From contig NZ_CP137854.1 of the NCBI RefSeq assembly GCF_033546935.1, forward strand, positions 2,170,001 to 2,234,000: a stretch of DNA of 64,000 bases. The letters run 5' to 3'. A model generated the notes under the pieces. The model saw nothing but the letters and a program-made list of their open reading frames with translations, did no database searches and was not told the DNA's origin. The DNA is from Xylophilus sp. GOD-11R. Lineage in GTDB: Bacteria > Pseudomonadota > Gammaproteobacteria > Burkholderiales > Burkholderiaceae_C. Position 1 is the stretch's first letter; every line of letters begins with the position of its first letter. Below are positions 49,267 to 58,637 of the stretch, in pieces. Position numbers and translations under genes: made by a program.

Positions 49267-50055
49267 CTAATCGGCGGCGGCGCGGCACAGCGCCACGGCG
49301 ATGGCGGCTTCCAGCGTGAGCTTGCCGCCGGATATCAGCGCATCGATGGCCGCATCGTCGAAAACGGCGAACCGCAGCACCTCGCCGTCCTGGTTGACCG
49401 GCGTGAAGTCGGCCGCCACGGTGCAGGCGAAGGCGTGGATCGTCTCGATCTGCAGGCCGTGCGCACCGGCGTCGCTCACCGGGCGGCGCACGGTGAAGCT
49501 GCCGGCGTTCGATGGCGGCTGCGGCAACTCAGCCAGACGCAGGCCGGCTTCTTCCCAGGCCTCGCGCACCAGCGTTTGCGACACGGTCTCGCCGTCCGAG
49601 ACCATGCCGCCCATCACCGTGTCCCACAGGCCGGGATCGGTCGCCTTGTCGAGCGCACGCTGCTGCAGCCACCAGTGGCCGCTGCCCTCGATGCGCGCGT
49701 GCAGCTGCACGGCCAGCGTGCGGATGCCGAGGTTGCGCACCACGCCGCGCTCGACCCGGGTGAGGGCGGTGTCGTCGTCGGTCGGCATCACCGCCAACAG
49801 CTCGTCGCGCCAGTGGCCCGCATGGCCGGCGGCGCGCAGCCATTCGGCGATGTGGGCGAGCGCCGGACCGGCCTCGCCGGCGATGCGGCCGTCCCGCAGC
49901 AGCGGCAGGCCGGCGGCGGTCATCAAAGTCCACAAGGGCAGGGCGACCGAGCCGACCTGGTGCTGGCCGATGCGCAGCGGCATGCGCGGGCTGTCCACGT
50001 CGTCGCGACAGGCCTGGGCCCGCACGGCCGGCCACCAGGGCGACGGCGGCGTCAT
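49267..50055 (-). CDS. Nudix hydrolase with N-terminal DUF4743-like domain
   Basis: 262 residues. The complete Nudix box GX5EX7REUXEEXGU is present in GGMVSDGETVSQTLVREAWEEAGL (about residues 148-171). The N-terminal ~110 residues match the domain placed before the Nudix fold in the plant and bacterial thiamine-diphosphate/oxidised-nucleotide Nudix group (DUF4743). It overlaps the HxlR gene by four bases, so the two form an operon. Substrate is uncertain; a damaged thiamine diphosphate or similar diphosphate is possible. Confidence 0.88.
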   Translation of the reverse strand: MTPPSPWWPAVRAQACRDDVDSPRMPLRIGQHQVGSVALPLWTLMTAAGLPLLRDGRIAGEAGPALAHIAEWLRAAGHAGHWRDELLAVMPTDDDTALTRVERGVVRNLGIRTLAVQLHARIEGSGHWWLQQRALDKATDPGLWDTVMGGMVSDGETVSQTLVREAWEEAGLRLAELPQPPSNAGSFTVRRPVSDAGAHGLQIETIHAFACTVAADFTPVNQDGEVLRFAVFDDAAIDALISGGKLTLEAAIAVALCRAAAD

Positions 50056-50498
50056 GCCGCTTCGGCCTCGACGAGGCCCACCTCGCGCTCTCGGCGGGCC
50101 TGCATGATTCGCCAGAGGTTGCCTTCGATCCAGTCGGCCAGGCCCTCGACCTGCCGCGCCACCTCCACGCCCATCGGGGTCAGCGCGTAGTCGACGTGCG
50201 GCGGCACCACCGGGTATGCGGTACGCAGCACGAAGCCGTCGGCTTCCAGGCCCTGCAGCGTCTGCGCCAGCATCTTCTCGCTCACGCCACCCACCTTGCG
50301 GCGCAGGTCGCTGAAGCGGTGCGTGCCGCCTAGCAGGGCGACCAGCAGGAGCACGCCCCAGCGGCTGGTGACGTGCTGCAGCACCTGGCGCGAGGGGCAG
50401 TCGGCGGCGAAGAGAACGCCGCGGCGCATGTGGTCCGCGAGCGTGCCGGGGCGGGGGGCGGCGAGGTCCGGATCGGTCATGGGGTCACTTACCTTCAT
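50052..50498 (-). CDS. HxlR-family transcriptional regulator
   Basis: 148 residues (or 142 from the ATG at 50480, which has GGTAAGTGA upstream). The HxlR winged-helix core begins with the typical cysteine, DCPSRQVLQHVTSRWGVLLLVALLGG, followed by RFSDLRRKVGGVSEKMLAQTLQGLEADGFV. The conserved Cys suggests electrophile or quinone sensing. It is divergent from a QorB-like gene 69 bases away, the same arrangement as E. coli ytfH/qorB, so it most likely represses that gene. Confidence 0.9.
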   Translation of the reverse strand: MKVSDPMTDPDLAAPRPGTLADHMRRGVLFAADCPSRQVLQHVTSRWGVLLLVALLGGTHRFSDLRRKVGGVSEKMLAQTLQGLEADGFVLRTAYPVVPPHVDYALTPMGVEVARQVEGLADWIEGNLWRIMQARREREVGLVEAEAA

Positions 50499-50504
50499 GT
50501 GCGT

Positions 50505-50517
50505 ACTTACGGAAAGT
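50505..50517. promoter_or_regulatory. Candidate HxlR operator (ACTT-N5-AAGT)
   Basis: ACTTACGGAAAGT forms an imperfect palindrome in the short divergent spacer. A second ACTTAC lies 18 bases to the left (near 50487), giving a direct repeat. HxlR-type regulators commonly bind paired sites in such spacers. Confidence 0.35.
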
Positions 50518-50567
50518 TAGCGTCACCGGTATTGTGCGGCCTTCCTTCACTCGAACGCCAAAAAATC

Positions 50568-51415
<848 letters not shown>

Positions 51416-51428
<13 letters not shown>

Positions 51429-51895
51429 GCCTTGTCCAGCCCGTAGGCCTTGTCGGCCGAGCCGGGCACGTTGCGAAAGCCCACGCTCAGCCGGTTCCAG
51501 GCGTTGATCGTCATCACGACGAAGCTCAGGTCGGTGAGCTCCTTTTCGGAGAACTCGGCGCGAACTTCGCCGTAGATGGCGTCCGGCACGCCGTGCTCCG
51601 GCAGGCGGGTGAGGGCTTCGGTCCAGGCCAGCGCGGCGCGCTCGCGTGGGCTGAACAGGCCGGACTCGCGCCAGATCGCCACGTGGTAGAGCCGCAGTTC
51701 GCGCTCGCCGTGGAGCTTGGCCTCCTTCACGTGCATGTCGAGGCAGAAGCCACAGCCGTTGAGCTGCGAGGCGCGGATCTGCACCAGGTCGTGCAGGGTC
51801 TGGTCGATGCTGCTTTTCTTGACCAGCATGCTCAGCTCCACCAGCTTCTTGTAGAGCTCGGGCGATTGCTTGAAGGCGTCGATACGTTGCGTCAT
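51416..51895 (-). CDS. Carboxymuconolactone decarboxylase/AhpD-family protein
   Basis: 159 residues from the ATG at 51895. The AhpD redox signature is ASQLNGCGFCLDMHVKEA, with a CxxC pair and the following His; the family's helical bundle continues with ALAWTEALTRL and LTDLSFVVMTINAWNRLSVGFR. Such proteins act as peroxidatic or peroxide-linked reductants. It is encoded directly downstream of an ECF41 sigma gene in the same direction and is preceded by a matching promoter (51938-51964), which makes it the likely main target of that sigma factor. Confidence 0.92.
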
Positions 51896-51937
51896 GGTGA
51901 TGTCTTTCGGGTTGGTTTTGGCTGCTTTCAACCTCAA

Positions 51938-51964
51938 GACGAACCGGCCGCGCGGTTTGTGACG
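51938..51964 (-). promoter_or_regulatory. Candidate ECF41-type promoter
   Basis: On the minus strand, CGTCACA (51964-51958), a 16-base spacer, then CGTC (51941-51938). This differs by one base from the described ECF41 pattern (TGTCACA ... CGTC). It stands 43 bases upstream of the ATG of the AhpD-like gene. Confidence 0.6.
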
Positions 51965-51971
51965 CAGTTCT

Positions 51972-52862
51972 TCAATCCGTCGAAAAAAATTTGGCTAGCC
52001 GCGCCAGTTTTTCCGGGTTGCGCTGCACGTGAATGCGCACGATGCGCTCGCCGTCGGTCTCGAAGGCCTGCGCGGATTCGAGCGTGCCGTCGAGCCAGCG
52101 CAGCAGCGCCCAGCGGCCGTTGAGCCGAGCCAGCTCCACTCGCATGCCGGCACCGTAGCGACGGCACGCGGCGTAATAGAGCTGCGCGATGCGGCGCGCG
52201 CCCAGCAGCGGCTTGGGAAAACTCGGCACCCGGCCGCCACCGTCGCCGATGAGTTCGGCCTTCTCGTCGATCAGCGCATGCAGTTCGGCGAAGTTGCCGC
52301 GCGACAGGGCGTCGGCAAAGGCGCGCAGCACCCGGTGCTGCGCCGCCTGCGGCGCAGTCGGCGCACCGCGCGCGGCCTGCAGCTGCGCCTTGGCTCGGTG
52401 CACGATCTGCCGCGCAGCCGGCTCGCTCTTGCCGATGGCCTCGGCCACCTGGGCGTAGTCGGCGTCGAACACCTCTCGCAGCAGAAAGGCGGCGCGGGCC
52501 TCGGGTGCGAGCCGGTCGAGCAGCATCAGGAACGCGACCGACACGTCGTCGGCCAATTCGCGGGTCTGTTCCGGTGTGGCGGGGCCGTCTTCGGGCAGGG
52601 GTTCGGGCAACCAGAAGCCGGGGTAGGTTTCACGACGGAGCCGGGCCGCGCGCAACCGGTCGATGGCCATGCGGCTGGTCATGGTCACCAGCCAGGCCTC
52701 GGGGTTGTGCACCGCGTGCTGCTCGCCTTCGCCGCCCTCGTGCCAGCGCAGCCAGGCGTCCTGCACCAGGTCCTCGGCCTCGGCGATCGAACCCAGCATG
52801 CGGTAACCGATGGCCTGCAGGCGAGGGCGCAGGCGTTCGAAGGTGTCGAGGGCTTCGGTCAT
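51972..52862 (-). CDS. ECF41-group sigma factor with SnoaL-like C-terminal domain
   Basis: 296 residues. Sigma region 2 (RLRPRLQAIGYRMLGSIAEAEDLVQDAWLRW), linker with the diagnostic WLPEP (PGFWLPEPLPED), region 4 (LDRLAPEARAAFLLREVFDADYAQVAEAIGKSEPAARQIVHRAKAQL), then a ~100-residue SnoaL/NTF2-like extension with DGGGR and NPEKL, the other two ECF41 hallmarks. In this group the extension replaces an anti-sigma factor by regulating activity within the same protein. The AhpD-like gene lies just downstream, a standard ECF41 neighbourhood. A palindrome at 52904 in the divergent promoter region may control it. Confidence 0.93.
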   Translation of the reverse strand: MTEALDTFERLRPRLQAIGYRMLGSIAEAEDLVQDAWLRWHEGGEGEQHAVHNPEAWLVTMTSRMAIDRLRAARLRRETYPGFWLPEPLPEDGPATPEQTRELADDVSVAFLMLLDRLAPEARAAFLLREVFDADYAQVAEAIGKSEPAARQIVHRAKAQLQAARGAPTAPQAAQHRVLRAFADALSRGNFAELHALIDEKAELIGDGGGRVPSFPKPLLGARRIAQLYYAACRRYGAGMRVELARLNGRWALLRWLDGTLESAQAFETDGERIVRIHVQRNPEKLARLAKFFSTD

Positions 52863-52903
52863 GGCGGCGCAGTGTAGTGCGTGGATCGACGCTGTTGACG
52901 AAA

Positions 52904-52919
52904 TGTCCAGGGCTGGACA
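52904..52919. promoter_or_regulatory. Palindrome TGTCCAG-GG-CTGGACA, candidate operator
   Basis: A perfect 7-bp inverted repeat with a 2-base spacer in the 67-base region between the divergent sigma and DauR-like genes, ten bases before the ATG of the latter. It is a natural site for autoregulation by the DauR-like protein. Confidence 0.5.
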
Positions 52920-52929
52920 AAATATCCAC

Positions 52930-53562
52930 ATGGCCCGCAAACGCACCCCGGAACAGAAGCTGCTGCTCGAACAGTTGCAGCAGGTGGCCGCCGGCCTGGC
53001 GCAAACCTTTGCGCCGTTCTGCGAGGTGGTGCTGCACGATCTGCTCGACCCGAAGCAGGCGGTGGTCGCGATCCATAACAACCTGTCGGGCCGCGAGCCG
53101 GGGGAGCCGGCCACCGCGCTCGGCCTGGCCCGCATCCTGGATCCCGGCTATCCGCAGGTCGTCGCCAACTACGCCAACCAGTTCGCCGACGGTAGGCAGG
53201 CCAAGAGCACGTCGATCGGCATCAAGGATTCCGAAGGCCGCTATGTCGCGGCGCTCTGCATGAATGTCGACCTGACGCTGTTCCGCGGTTTCCAGACGGC
53301 GCTGTCGCAGTTCGCCGCCGTCGACGGCAGCGACCCAGCGCGCGAGTCGCTCGACCCGGCCGGCGCCGAACTCATCCGCCAACGCATCGATCAATTCGCC
53401 GCGCGCCAGGCCACCACCCCCCGCGCCCTGAAGGCAGCCGACCGTCGCGCCTTGCTGCAGGAGCTGCGCGACGCCGGCATGCTCGATGTGCGGCGAGCCA
53501 TGGAAACCATCGCGGCGCACCTCGGCGTGTCGCGTGCCTCGGTGTACAGCTATGCCAAATGA
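52930..53562 (+). CDS. YheO/DauR-like transcriptional regulator
   Basis: 210 residues. The N-terminal ~125 form a YheO-type PAS domain (LAQTFAPFCEVVLHDLLDP, STSIGIKDSEGRYVAALCMNVDLT), and the C-terminal ~60 carry a DauR-like helix-turn-helix (LLQELRDAGMLDVRRAMETIAAHLGVSRASVYSYAK). Relatives include DauR, the D-arginine-responsive repressor. The next gene starts within its last codons (11-base overlap), so it is co-transcribed with the two amino-acid enzymes and probably responds to their substrate. Confidence 0.9.
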   Translation: MARKRTPEQKLLLEQLQQVAAGLAQTFAPFCEVVLHDLLDPKQAVVAIHNNLSGREPGEPATALGLARILDPGYPQVVANYANQFADGRQAKSTSIGIKDSEGRYVAALCMNVDLTLFRGFQTALSQFAAVDGSDPARESLDPAGAELIRQRIDQFAARQATTPRALKAADRRALLQELRDAGMLDVRRAMETIAAHLGVSRASVYSYAK

Positions 53563-54523
53563 CGCCCGCCTGATGCTGCTCGACCGCGACACGGTCGCCG
53601 GCCTGCTGACGCACGACGTGGTGTTGGAAGCGGTGACAGAAGCCTTCCGGCTGCACAGCCAGGGCGCCGGCCGGGTGTTTCCGGTGGTACGCGAGACGCT
53701 GCCCGGCGGTGGCGTGTTCGGCATCAAGTCGGGCGACGTTCCGGCCGAAGGCCTGCTCGGCTTCAAGGCGGCGGGTTTCTGGCCGGGCAACCGGGCAGCC
53801 GGCGGCGAACCGCATCAGGCGACCATCGTGCTGGTCGATCCCGCCACCGGCCGTCCTCGGGGGATCGTCGACGGCAATGCCATCACCACGTACCGCACCG
53901 GTGCGGCCGGGGCGATCGGGCTGAAGCTGCTGGCGAGGCCCGATTCGGCCAGCGCCTGCCTGTTCGGCACCGGCGTGCAGGCGGCGATCCAGCTCGACTT
54001 CGCGCTGCGCACCTTGCCCGACCTGCGCACCGTGCGCTACCTGGGCTCGTCCGGCCGGGCCAACGCCGACTTCGAGGCTCGCTTCGCCGACCGATGCGAC
54101 ATCGCCATGGCGACGCACGCCGACACGGCGGTGGCCGCGAGCGATGTGGTCATCTGCGCCACGCCGGGGCGCGGGCCGCTCTTCGGCCTGCAGGCGGTGC
54201 GGGCCGGAACCCACATCAACGCCGTCGGCGCCGACACGCGCGGCAAGCGCGAGCTGCCATCGGGCCTGCTGGAGCGGGCCCGGCTTTTCGTCGACGACCG
54301 GGTGCAGGCGCGGCAGATCGGCGAGCTGCAATGGCTGCCCGACGCCGCGTGCACCGAGGTGGGCGACCTGCTCTGCGCCGCCCGCCGGCCGCCGCGTGGT
54401 GCGAGCGACATCACCGTGTTCGACATGACCGGCATCGCGCTGCAAGACCTCACCGTGGCGCGGCTGGTGCTGCAGCGGGCCGCATCGGCCGGCGTCGGTA
54501 CCGTCGTCGCCTGGCCCTGGTAA
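53552..54523 (+). CDS. Ornithine-cyclodeaminase/mu-crystallin-family imine reductase (BhcD/EutC-like)
   Basis: 323 residues. The family fold is shown by DAVTEAF-like N-terminal helix VLEAVTEAFRLHSQG, GIKSGD, ATIVLVDPATGRPRGIVDGNAITTYRTGA and the NAD(P)-binding turn LFGTGVQA followed by VRYLGSSGRA. Relatives paired with a hydroxyaspartate dehydratase, such as BhcD of the beta-hydroxyaspartate cycle and EutC of ectoine breakdown, reduce iminosuccinate to aspartate. The immediate neighbour is exactly such a dehydratase, so this role is favoured over true ornithine cyclodeamination. The ATG at 53552 overlaps the regulator gene. Confidence 0.85.
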   Translation: MPNDARLMLLDRDTVAGLLTHDVVLEAVTEAFRLHSQGAGRVFPVVRETLPGGGVFGIKSGDVPAEGLLGFKAAGFWPGNRAAGGEPHQATIVLVDPATGRPRGIVDGNAITTYRTGAAGAIGLKLLARPDSASACLFGTGVQAAIQLDFALRTLPDLRTVRYLGSSGRANADFEARFADRCDIAMATHADTAVAASDVVICATPGRGPLFGLQAVRAGTHINAVGADTRGKRELPSGLLERARLFVDDRVQARQIGELQWLPDAACTEVGDLLCAARRPPRGASDITVFDMTGIALQDLTVARLVLQRAASAGVGTVVAWPW

Positions 54524-54552
54524 ACCTACCCATCCAACCCTTCGAACCGACC

Positions 54553-55518
54553 ATGACCGATCTCGTCCTGCCCACTTACGAAGACGTCCAGGCCGCCGCA
54601 GGCCGCATCGCCGGCCACGCGCACAAGACGCCTGTCATCACTTCGCGCACCTTCGACGAGGAGGTCGGCGCTCAGGTCTTCTTCAAGTGCGAGAACCTGC
54701 AGCGCATGGGCGCGTTCAAGTTTCGCGGCGCTTTCAATGCGCTGAGCCGCTTCGACGAGCGACAGCGCAAAGCCGGCGTGGTGGCGTTCTCGTCGGGCAA
54801 CCATGCGCAGGCCATCGCGCTTTCGGCCCGCATCCTGGGCATGCCGGCCACCATCGTCATGCCGCAGGACGCGCCCGAGGCCAAGGTGGCCGCCACGCGC
54901 GGCTACGGCGCGCAGGTCGTCACCTACGACCGCTATACCGAAGACCGCGAAGCCATCGGCCGCGATCTGGCGCAAAGGCACGGCCTGACGCTGATCCCGC
55001 CCTACGACCATGCCGACGTGATCGCGGGGCAGGGCACGGCGGCCAACGAGCTGTTCGAGGAGGTCGGGCCGCTCGACGCGTTCTTCGTCTGCCTGGGCGG
55101 CGGCGGGCTGCTGTCGGGCTCGGCACTGGCCACCCGTGCGCTGTCGCCCGGCTGCAAGCTCTACGGTGTGGAGCCCGAGGCCGGCAACGACGGCCAGCGT
55201 TCGTTCCGCTCCGGGGCCATCGTGCATATCGACACGCCCAAGACCATCGCCGACGGCGCGCAGACCCAGCACCTGGGCCAGCTCACCTTTCCGATCATCC
55301 GGCGCGACGTGGACGACATCCTGACGGTGAGCGACGCCGAGCTGGTCGAGGCCATGCGTTTCGCCGCCACGCGGATGAAGCTGGTGATCGAGCCGACCGG
55401 CTGCCTGGGTTTCGCCGCGGTGCGCAACATGAAGGAGTCGCTGCGCGGCAAACGGGTGGGCGTGCTGGTGAGCGGCGGCAACGTCGACCTGGCGGCCTTC
55501 TGCCGGCTGCTCGGCTGA
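54553..55518 (+). CDS. Hydroxyaspartate/threonine dehydratase-like PLP enzyme (BhcB/EutB-like)
   Basis: 321 residues, fold-type II PLP enzyme. The PLP lysine is K56 in MGAFKFRGAFNAL; SSGNHAQAIALSARILG binds phosphate and substrate, and CLGGGGLLSGSAL is the glycine-rich phosphate loop. The sequence follows the serine-racemase/threo-3-hydroxyaspartate ammonia-lyase group. It has no C-terminal ACT domain, so it is not the biosynthetic threonine deaminase. With the imine reductase upstream it could convert hydroxyaspartate to iminosuccinate and on to aspartate. It is the last gene of the regulator-reductase-dehydratase operon. Confidence 0.88.
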   Translation: MTDLVLPTYEDVQAAAGRIAGHAHKTPVITSRTFDEEVGAQVFFKCENLQRMGAFKFRGAFNALSRFDERQRKAGVVAFSSGNHAQAIALSARILGMPATIVMPQDAPEAKVAATRGYGAQVVTYDRYTEDREAIGRDLAQRHGLTLIPPYDHADVIAGQGTAANELFEEVGPLDAFFVCLGGGGLLSGSALATRALSPGCKLYGVEPEAGNDGQRSFRSGAIVHIDTPKTIADGAQTQHLGQLTFPIIRRDVDDILTVSDAELVEAMRFAATRMKLVIEPTGCLGFAAVRNMKESLRGKRVGVLVSGGNVDLAAFCRLLG

Positions 55519-55532
55519 ACGGCCGGGTAGCT

Positions 55533-55853
55533 TCAATCGGCCGGCTGGGTCAGCCAGGCCGGAATCTCCCATTCGAGTTGTTCGGCGACCCGGCACATCA
55601 CCCAGCGTGCTTCGCCCGGGCTGACCGAGGCGGGCGGCGTCAGCAGGCCGTCGAGGCATTTGCGCAGGGCGGCGCTCTCGGACAGATCGCCGCTGAACTG
55701 CACCGTGCGGCACAGTTCGGCGACCTGCGTGGACAGGTCTTCGCAGAATTCCAGCCGGGCCTCGACCTCTTCCTGCCGGTGCGTGGGCCGGCCGTGGCGC
55801 ACGTAGAGCGCCATGAAGCTGTCGGGAATCGGGATGCGGTTGGTGTCTTCCAT
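55533..55853 (-). CDS. Conserved-looking hypothetical protein
   Basis: 106 residues, acidic and soluble, with no signal or membrane segment. Visible features are IPDSFMALYVRHGRPTHRQEEVEARLEFCEDLSTQ, then a helical SESAALRKCLDGLL and a Trp-rich end (EWEIPAWLTQ). Three cysteines are spread through the chain. The family is not recognised with confidence. It lies 17 bases after the PACE gene on the same strand and is probably co-transcribed. Confidence 0.65.
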   Translation of the reverse strand: MEDTNRIPIPDSFMALYVRHGRPTHRQEEVEARLEFCEDLSTQVAELCRTVQFSGDLSESAALRKCLDGLLTPPASVSPGEARWVMCRVAEQLEWEIPAWLTQPAD

Positions 55854-55870
55854 GGAGGCCCTCGCGTGAG

Positions 55871-56296
55871 TCAGGCGGCGCTGGCCGGCAGGCCGAATAT
55901 GCGGTCGAACGCCCAGTTGAAGACGAAGGTGTAGACCAGGAAGAAGGCCAGCAGGCCGATGTCGAGCCAGAAGGCTTCGAGCAGGCTCACGCCCAGACCC
56001 CAGGCGACCAGCGGGATGAGCATCAAGGCCAGTCCGCCTTCGAAGCCGATTGCATGGGCGATGCGCCGGCCGATGCCGCGGCCGCGCTGCGCCTGGCCGG
56101 CTTCCCAGCGCTCGAACAGCCAGTTGAAGGCCAGGTTCCAGACGATGGCGATGGCCGAGGAGCCCACCGCCACGAGCGTGGCCGACGCCAGCTGGTCATG
56201 GCCGCCCGAAAAGCTCGCCAGCCCGATGCTGGTGCAGGCGATCGCGATGCCCTCGTACAAAGTCACAAACACCACCCGCCGCCAGATTCCCTGCAT
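55871..56296 (-). CDS. PACE-family efflux transporter (AceI-like)
   Basis: 141 residues with four membrane helices in two tandem bacterial transmembrane-pair domains. The duplicated signatures are visible: RVVFVTLYEGIAI and WNLAFNWLFERWE in the first, RIAHAIGFEGGLAL and YTFVFNWAFDRIF in the second. AceI-type proteins export biocides such as chlorhexidine and probably short diamines as natural substrates; the membrane Glu of the first repeat (LYEG) is the expected proton carrier. The ATG at 56296 starts just before the first helix. Confidence 0.9.
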   Translation of the reverse strand: MQGIWRRVVFVTLYEGIAIACTSIGLASFSGGHDQLASATLVAVGSSAIAIVWNLAFNWLFERWEAGQAQRGRGIGRRIAHAIGFEGGLALMLIPLVAWGLGVSLLEAFWLDIGLLAFFLVYTFVFNWAFDRIFGLPASAA

Positions 56297-56333
56297 CGCC
56301 TGCCTTTTTGATTGAGGCGTGGACTGTACAAAA

Positions 56334-58637
56334 CTATGGCGACCCTGCGCCGACGCGGTTGGCCACCACCCGCACCGGCACCGACTTGGCAGCCGGCACC
56401 TTGCTCTCGTCGGCGTGCTGCCACAGCGGCACCAGCGGATTGCATTCGGGGTAGTAGCCGCCGATGCTGCCGCGCGGGATGTCGTAGGGCACCACCCGCA
56501 GGCCGTGTACTTCGCGCACGAAGTCGTCGCCACAAGCGCTCGCCAGTCCGATGTCCTGGCCGTCGTGCAGGCCCAGCCAGGCGATGTCGGCCGGGTGCAT
56601 GAAGACGATGCGCCGTGTGCCTTCCACGCCCCGGAACCGATCGCTCAGGCCGTAGATGGTGGTATTGAACTGGTCGTTGCTGCGCAGGGTGACCAGCCGC
56701 AGCACGTCGGCACCGCCATCGCCGGCGAAGGCGGCATCCAGCGCCTGCGGCACGGTGAATTCGGCCTTGGCCGAGGGCGTTTTCCACATCCGCTCACGCG
56801 CCGGCAGCGGCCGGGCGAACCCGCCCGGTGCAGCGAGGCGCCGATTGAAGTCGTGGAAGATTTCCGGATAGGTGATGGCGATCTGATCGCGTACCCGGCC
56901 GTAGTCGTCGCACCAGCCGTCCCAGTCGACCTGGGGGTTCGGCGCCAGCGTCGCCTTGGCGATGCCGGCGACGATGCGTGCTTCCGACAGCAGCTGCGCA
57001 GAGGCGGGCGCATGGTGGCCGCGGCTGGCGTGCATCCAGCCGGTGCTGTCTTCGGTGCTGAGCGTCTGCAGCACGCCGCGCTGCTCGTCGCGTTCGATGC
57101 GGCCGAGGCAGGGCAGCAGGTAGCCGACCGTGCCACTGAGGAGATGGCTGCGGTTGAGCTTGGTGGCGATCTGCACCGTCAGCCGCAACCGGCTCCAGGC
57201 CGGCTCCATGCGGTAGTGGTCGGGCACGGCGCGCAGAAAATTGCCGCCGAGTGAGACGAAGGCGCGCACCGAGCCGTCGATGACGCCGGCGCAGGCGTCG
57301 ACGGTGCTCAGTCCCTCGTCGCGCGGCGGCTCGAAACCGAACTGATCGGCGAGCTTGTCGAGCGGCACCAGCGACGGTTTTTCGGAGATGCCGACGGTGC
57401 GCTGCCCCTGCACGTTGGAGTGACCGCGTACCGGGCAGATGCCCGCGCCGCTCTTGCCGATGTTGCCGCGCAGCAGCAGGAAGTTGAGCAGCGTGGTCAC
57501 GTTGTCCATGCCGCGCTTGTGCTGGGTGAGGCCCATGCCGTAGACCGCGATCACCGCATTGGCGTTGGCGTAAATGCGGGCGGCGCTTTCCAGTGCGGCG
57601 CGCGTCAGGCCGGACTGCGCTTCGATTTCGCTCCAGTCGCTGCCGCGCACCGAGGCTTCGAATGCCTCGAACCCGTGGGTATGCGCCTCGATGAAAGCGC
57701 GGTCGAGCACCGGCGGCAGCCCGAGGTCGCGTGCCTGGTCGTCGAATTCGAACAGCGTCTTGCACAGGCCCATCAGCGCCGCGATGTCGCCGCCGGGCCG
57801 CACCTGGTGGTAATGCGTGCTGATCTCGGTGGCCGGGCCGCCGAGCATCTGCACCGGGCTTTGCGGGTTCTTGAATTCGACGAGTCCGCGCTCGCGCAGC
57901 GGGTTGAACACGACGATGGGAATGCCGCGCTCGCGCGCCTCCTGCAGCTGGTGCAGCATGCGCGGGCTGTTGCTGCCCACGTTCTGGCCGAAGAAGAAGA
58001 TGCAGTCGGTGTGCTCGAAATCGGCCACATGCACCGTGCCCACGCCCTGGCCGATGGTCTTTTGCAGCGCCACCGAGGTGGTCTCGTGGCACATGTTGGA
58101 GCTGTCGGGCAGATTGTTGTTGCCGTAGAGGCGCGCCAGCAGCTGGTAGAGATAGGAGGTTTCCAGCGATGCGCGGCCCGAGGCGTAGAACACCACCGAT
58201 TGGGGCGCCAGCGCCTTCAGTTCGGTGCCGATCGCGGCGAAGGCATCGTCCCAGGCGACCGGCAGGTAGCGGTCGGAGGCGGCGTCGTAGCGCAGCGGCT
58301 CGGTCAGGCGGCCGAGCTTTTCCAGCTCCATGTCGGGCCAGGTGCGCAGTTCGGTCAGCGTGTGGGCGGCGAAGAAGTCCGCGCCGACGCGGGCACTGGT
58401 CAGCTCCGAGAAGGTCGCTTTGGCGCCGTTTTCGCAGAACTCGGCCAGGTGTGATTTTTGCGGGCGTCCCCAGGCGCAGCTGACGCAGGCGTAGCCGTCG
58501 GGCTTGTTCTGGTGGCGCAGGCCGGGCAGGGCGTCGTAAGACCCGAATCGCGCCACGGTGACGCCGAGTGATTTGACCGAACCCCAGCCGCCGGCCGGTG
58601 CGTCGTAGGGATGAATCTTGATGATGTCTTGGTGCAT
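56334..58637 (-). CDS. FdhF/YdeP-family molybdopterin oxidoreductase
   Basis: 767 residues from the ATG at 58637. N-terminal GGWGSVKSLGVTVARFGS and the cysteine cluster YACVSCAWG...EFCENG match the YdeP group, and there is a full molybdopterin-oxidoreductase fold (FYASGRASLETSYLYQLLARLYG, NSSNMCHE-like region SSNMCHETTSVALQ, HSNVQGQRTVGI) with the C-terminal dinucleotide-binding domain (LRSNDQFNTTIYG). YdeP of E. coli is linked to acid resistance; the physiological substrate of this group is unknown. No fdhD-type sulfur carrier, usually its partner, is present in the window. Confidence 0.9.
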   Translation of the reverse strand: MHQDIIKIHPYDAPAGGWGSVKSLGVTVARFGSYDALPGLRHQNKPDGYACVSCAWGRPQKSHLAEFCENGAKATFSELTSARVGADFFAAHTLTELRTWPDMELEKLGRLTEPLRYDAASDRYLPVAWDDAFAAIGTELKALAPQSVVFYASGRASLETSYLYQLLARLYGNNNLPDSSNMCHETTSVALQKTIGQGVGTVHVADFEHTDCIFFFGQNVGSNSPRMLHQLQEARERGIPIVVFNPLRERGLVEFKNPQSPVQMLGGPATEISTHYHQVRPGGDIAALMGLCKTLFEFDDQARDLGLPPVLDRAFIEAHTHGFEAFEASVRGSDWSEIEAQSGLTRAALESAARIYANANAVIAVYGMGLTQHKRGMDNVTTLLNFLLLRGNIGKSGAGICPVRGHSNVQGQRTVGISEKPSLVPLDKLADQFGFEPPRDEGLSTVDACAGVIDGSVRAFVSLGGNFLRAVPDHYRMEPAWSRLRLTVQIATKLNRSHLLSGTVGYLLPCLGRIERDEQRGVLQTLSTEDSTGWMHASRGHHAPASAQLLSEARIVAGIAKATLAPNPQVDWDGWCDDYGRVRDQIAITYPEIFHDFNRRLAAPGGFARPLPARERMWKTPSAKAEFTVPQALDAAFAGDGGADVLRLVTLRSNDQFNTTIYGLSDRFRGVEGTRRIVFMHPADIAWLGLHDGQDIGLASACGDDFVREVHGLRVVPYDIPRGSIGGYYPECNPLVPLWQHADESKVPAAKSVPVRVVANRVGAGSP

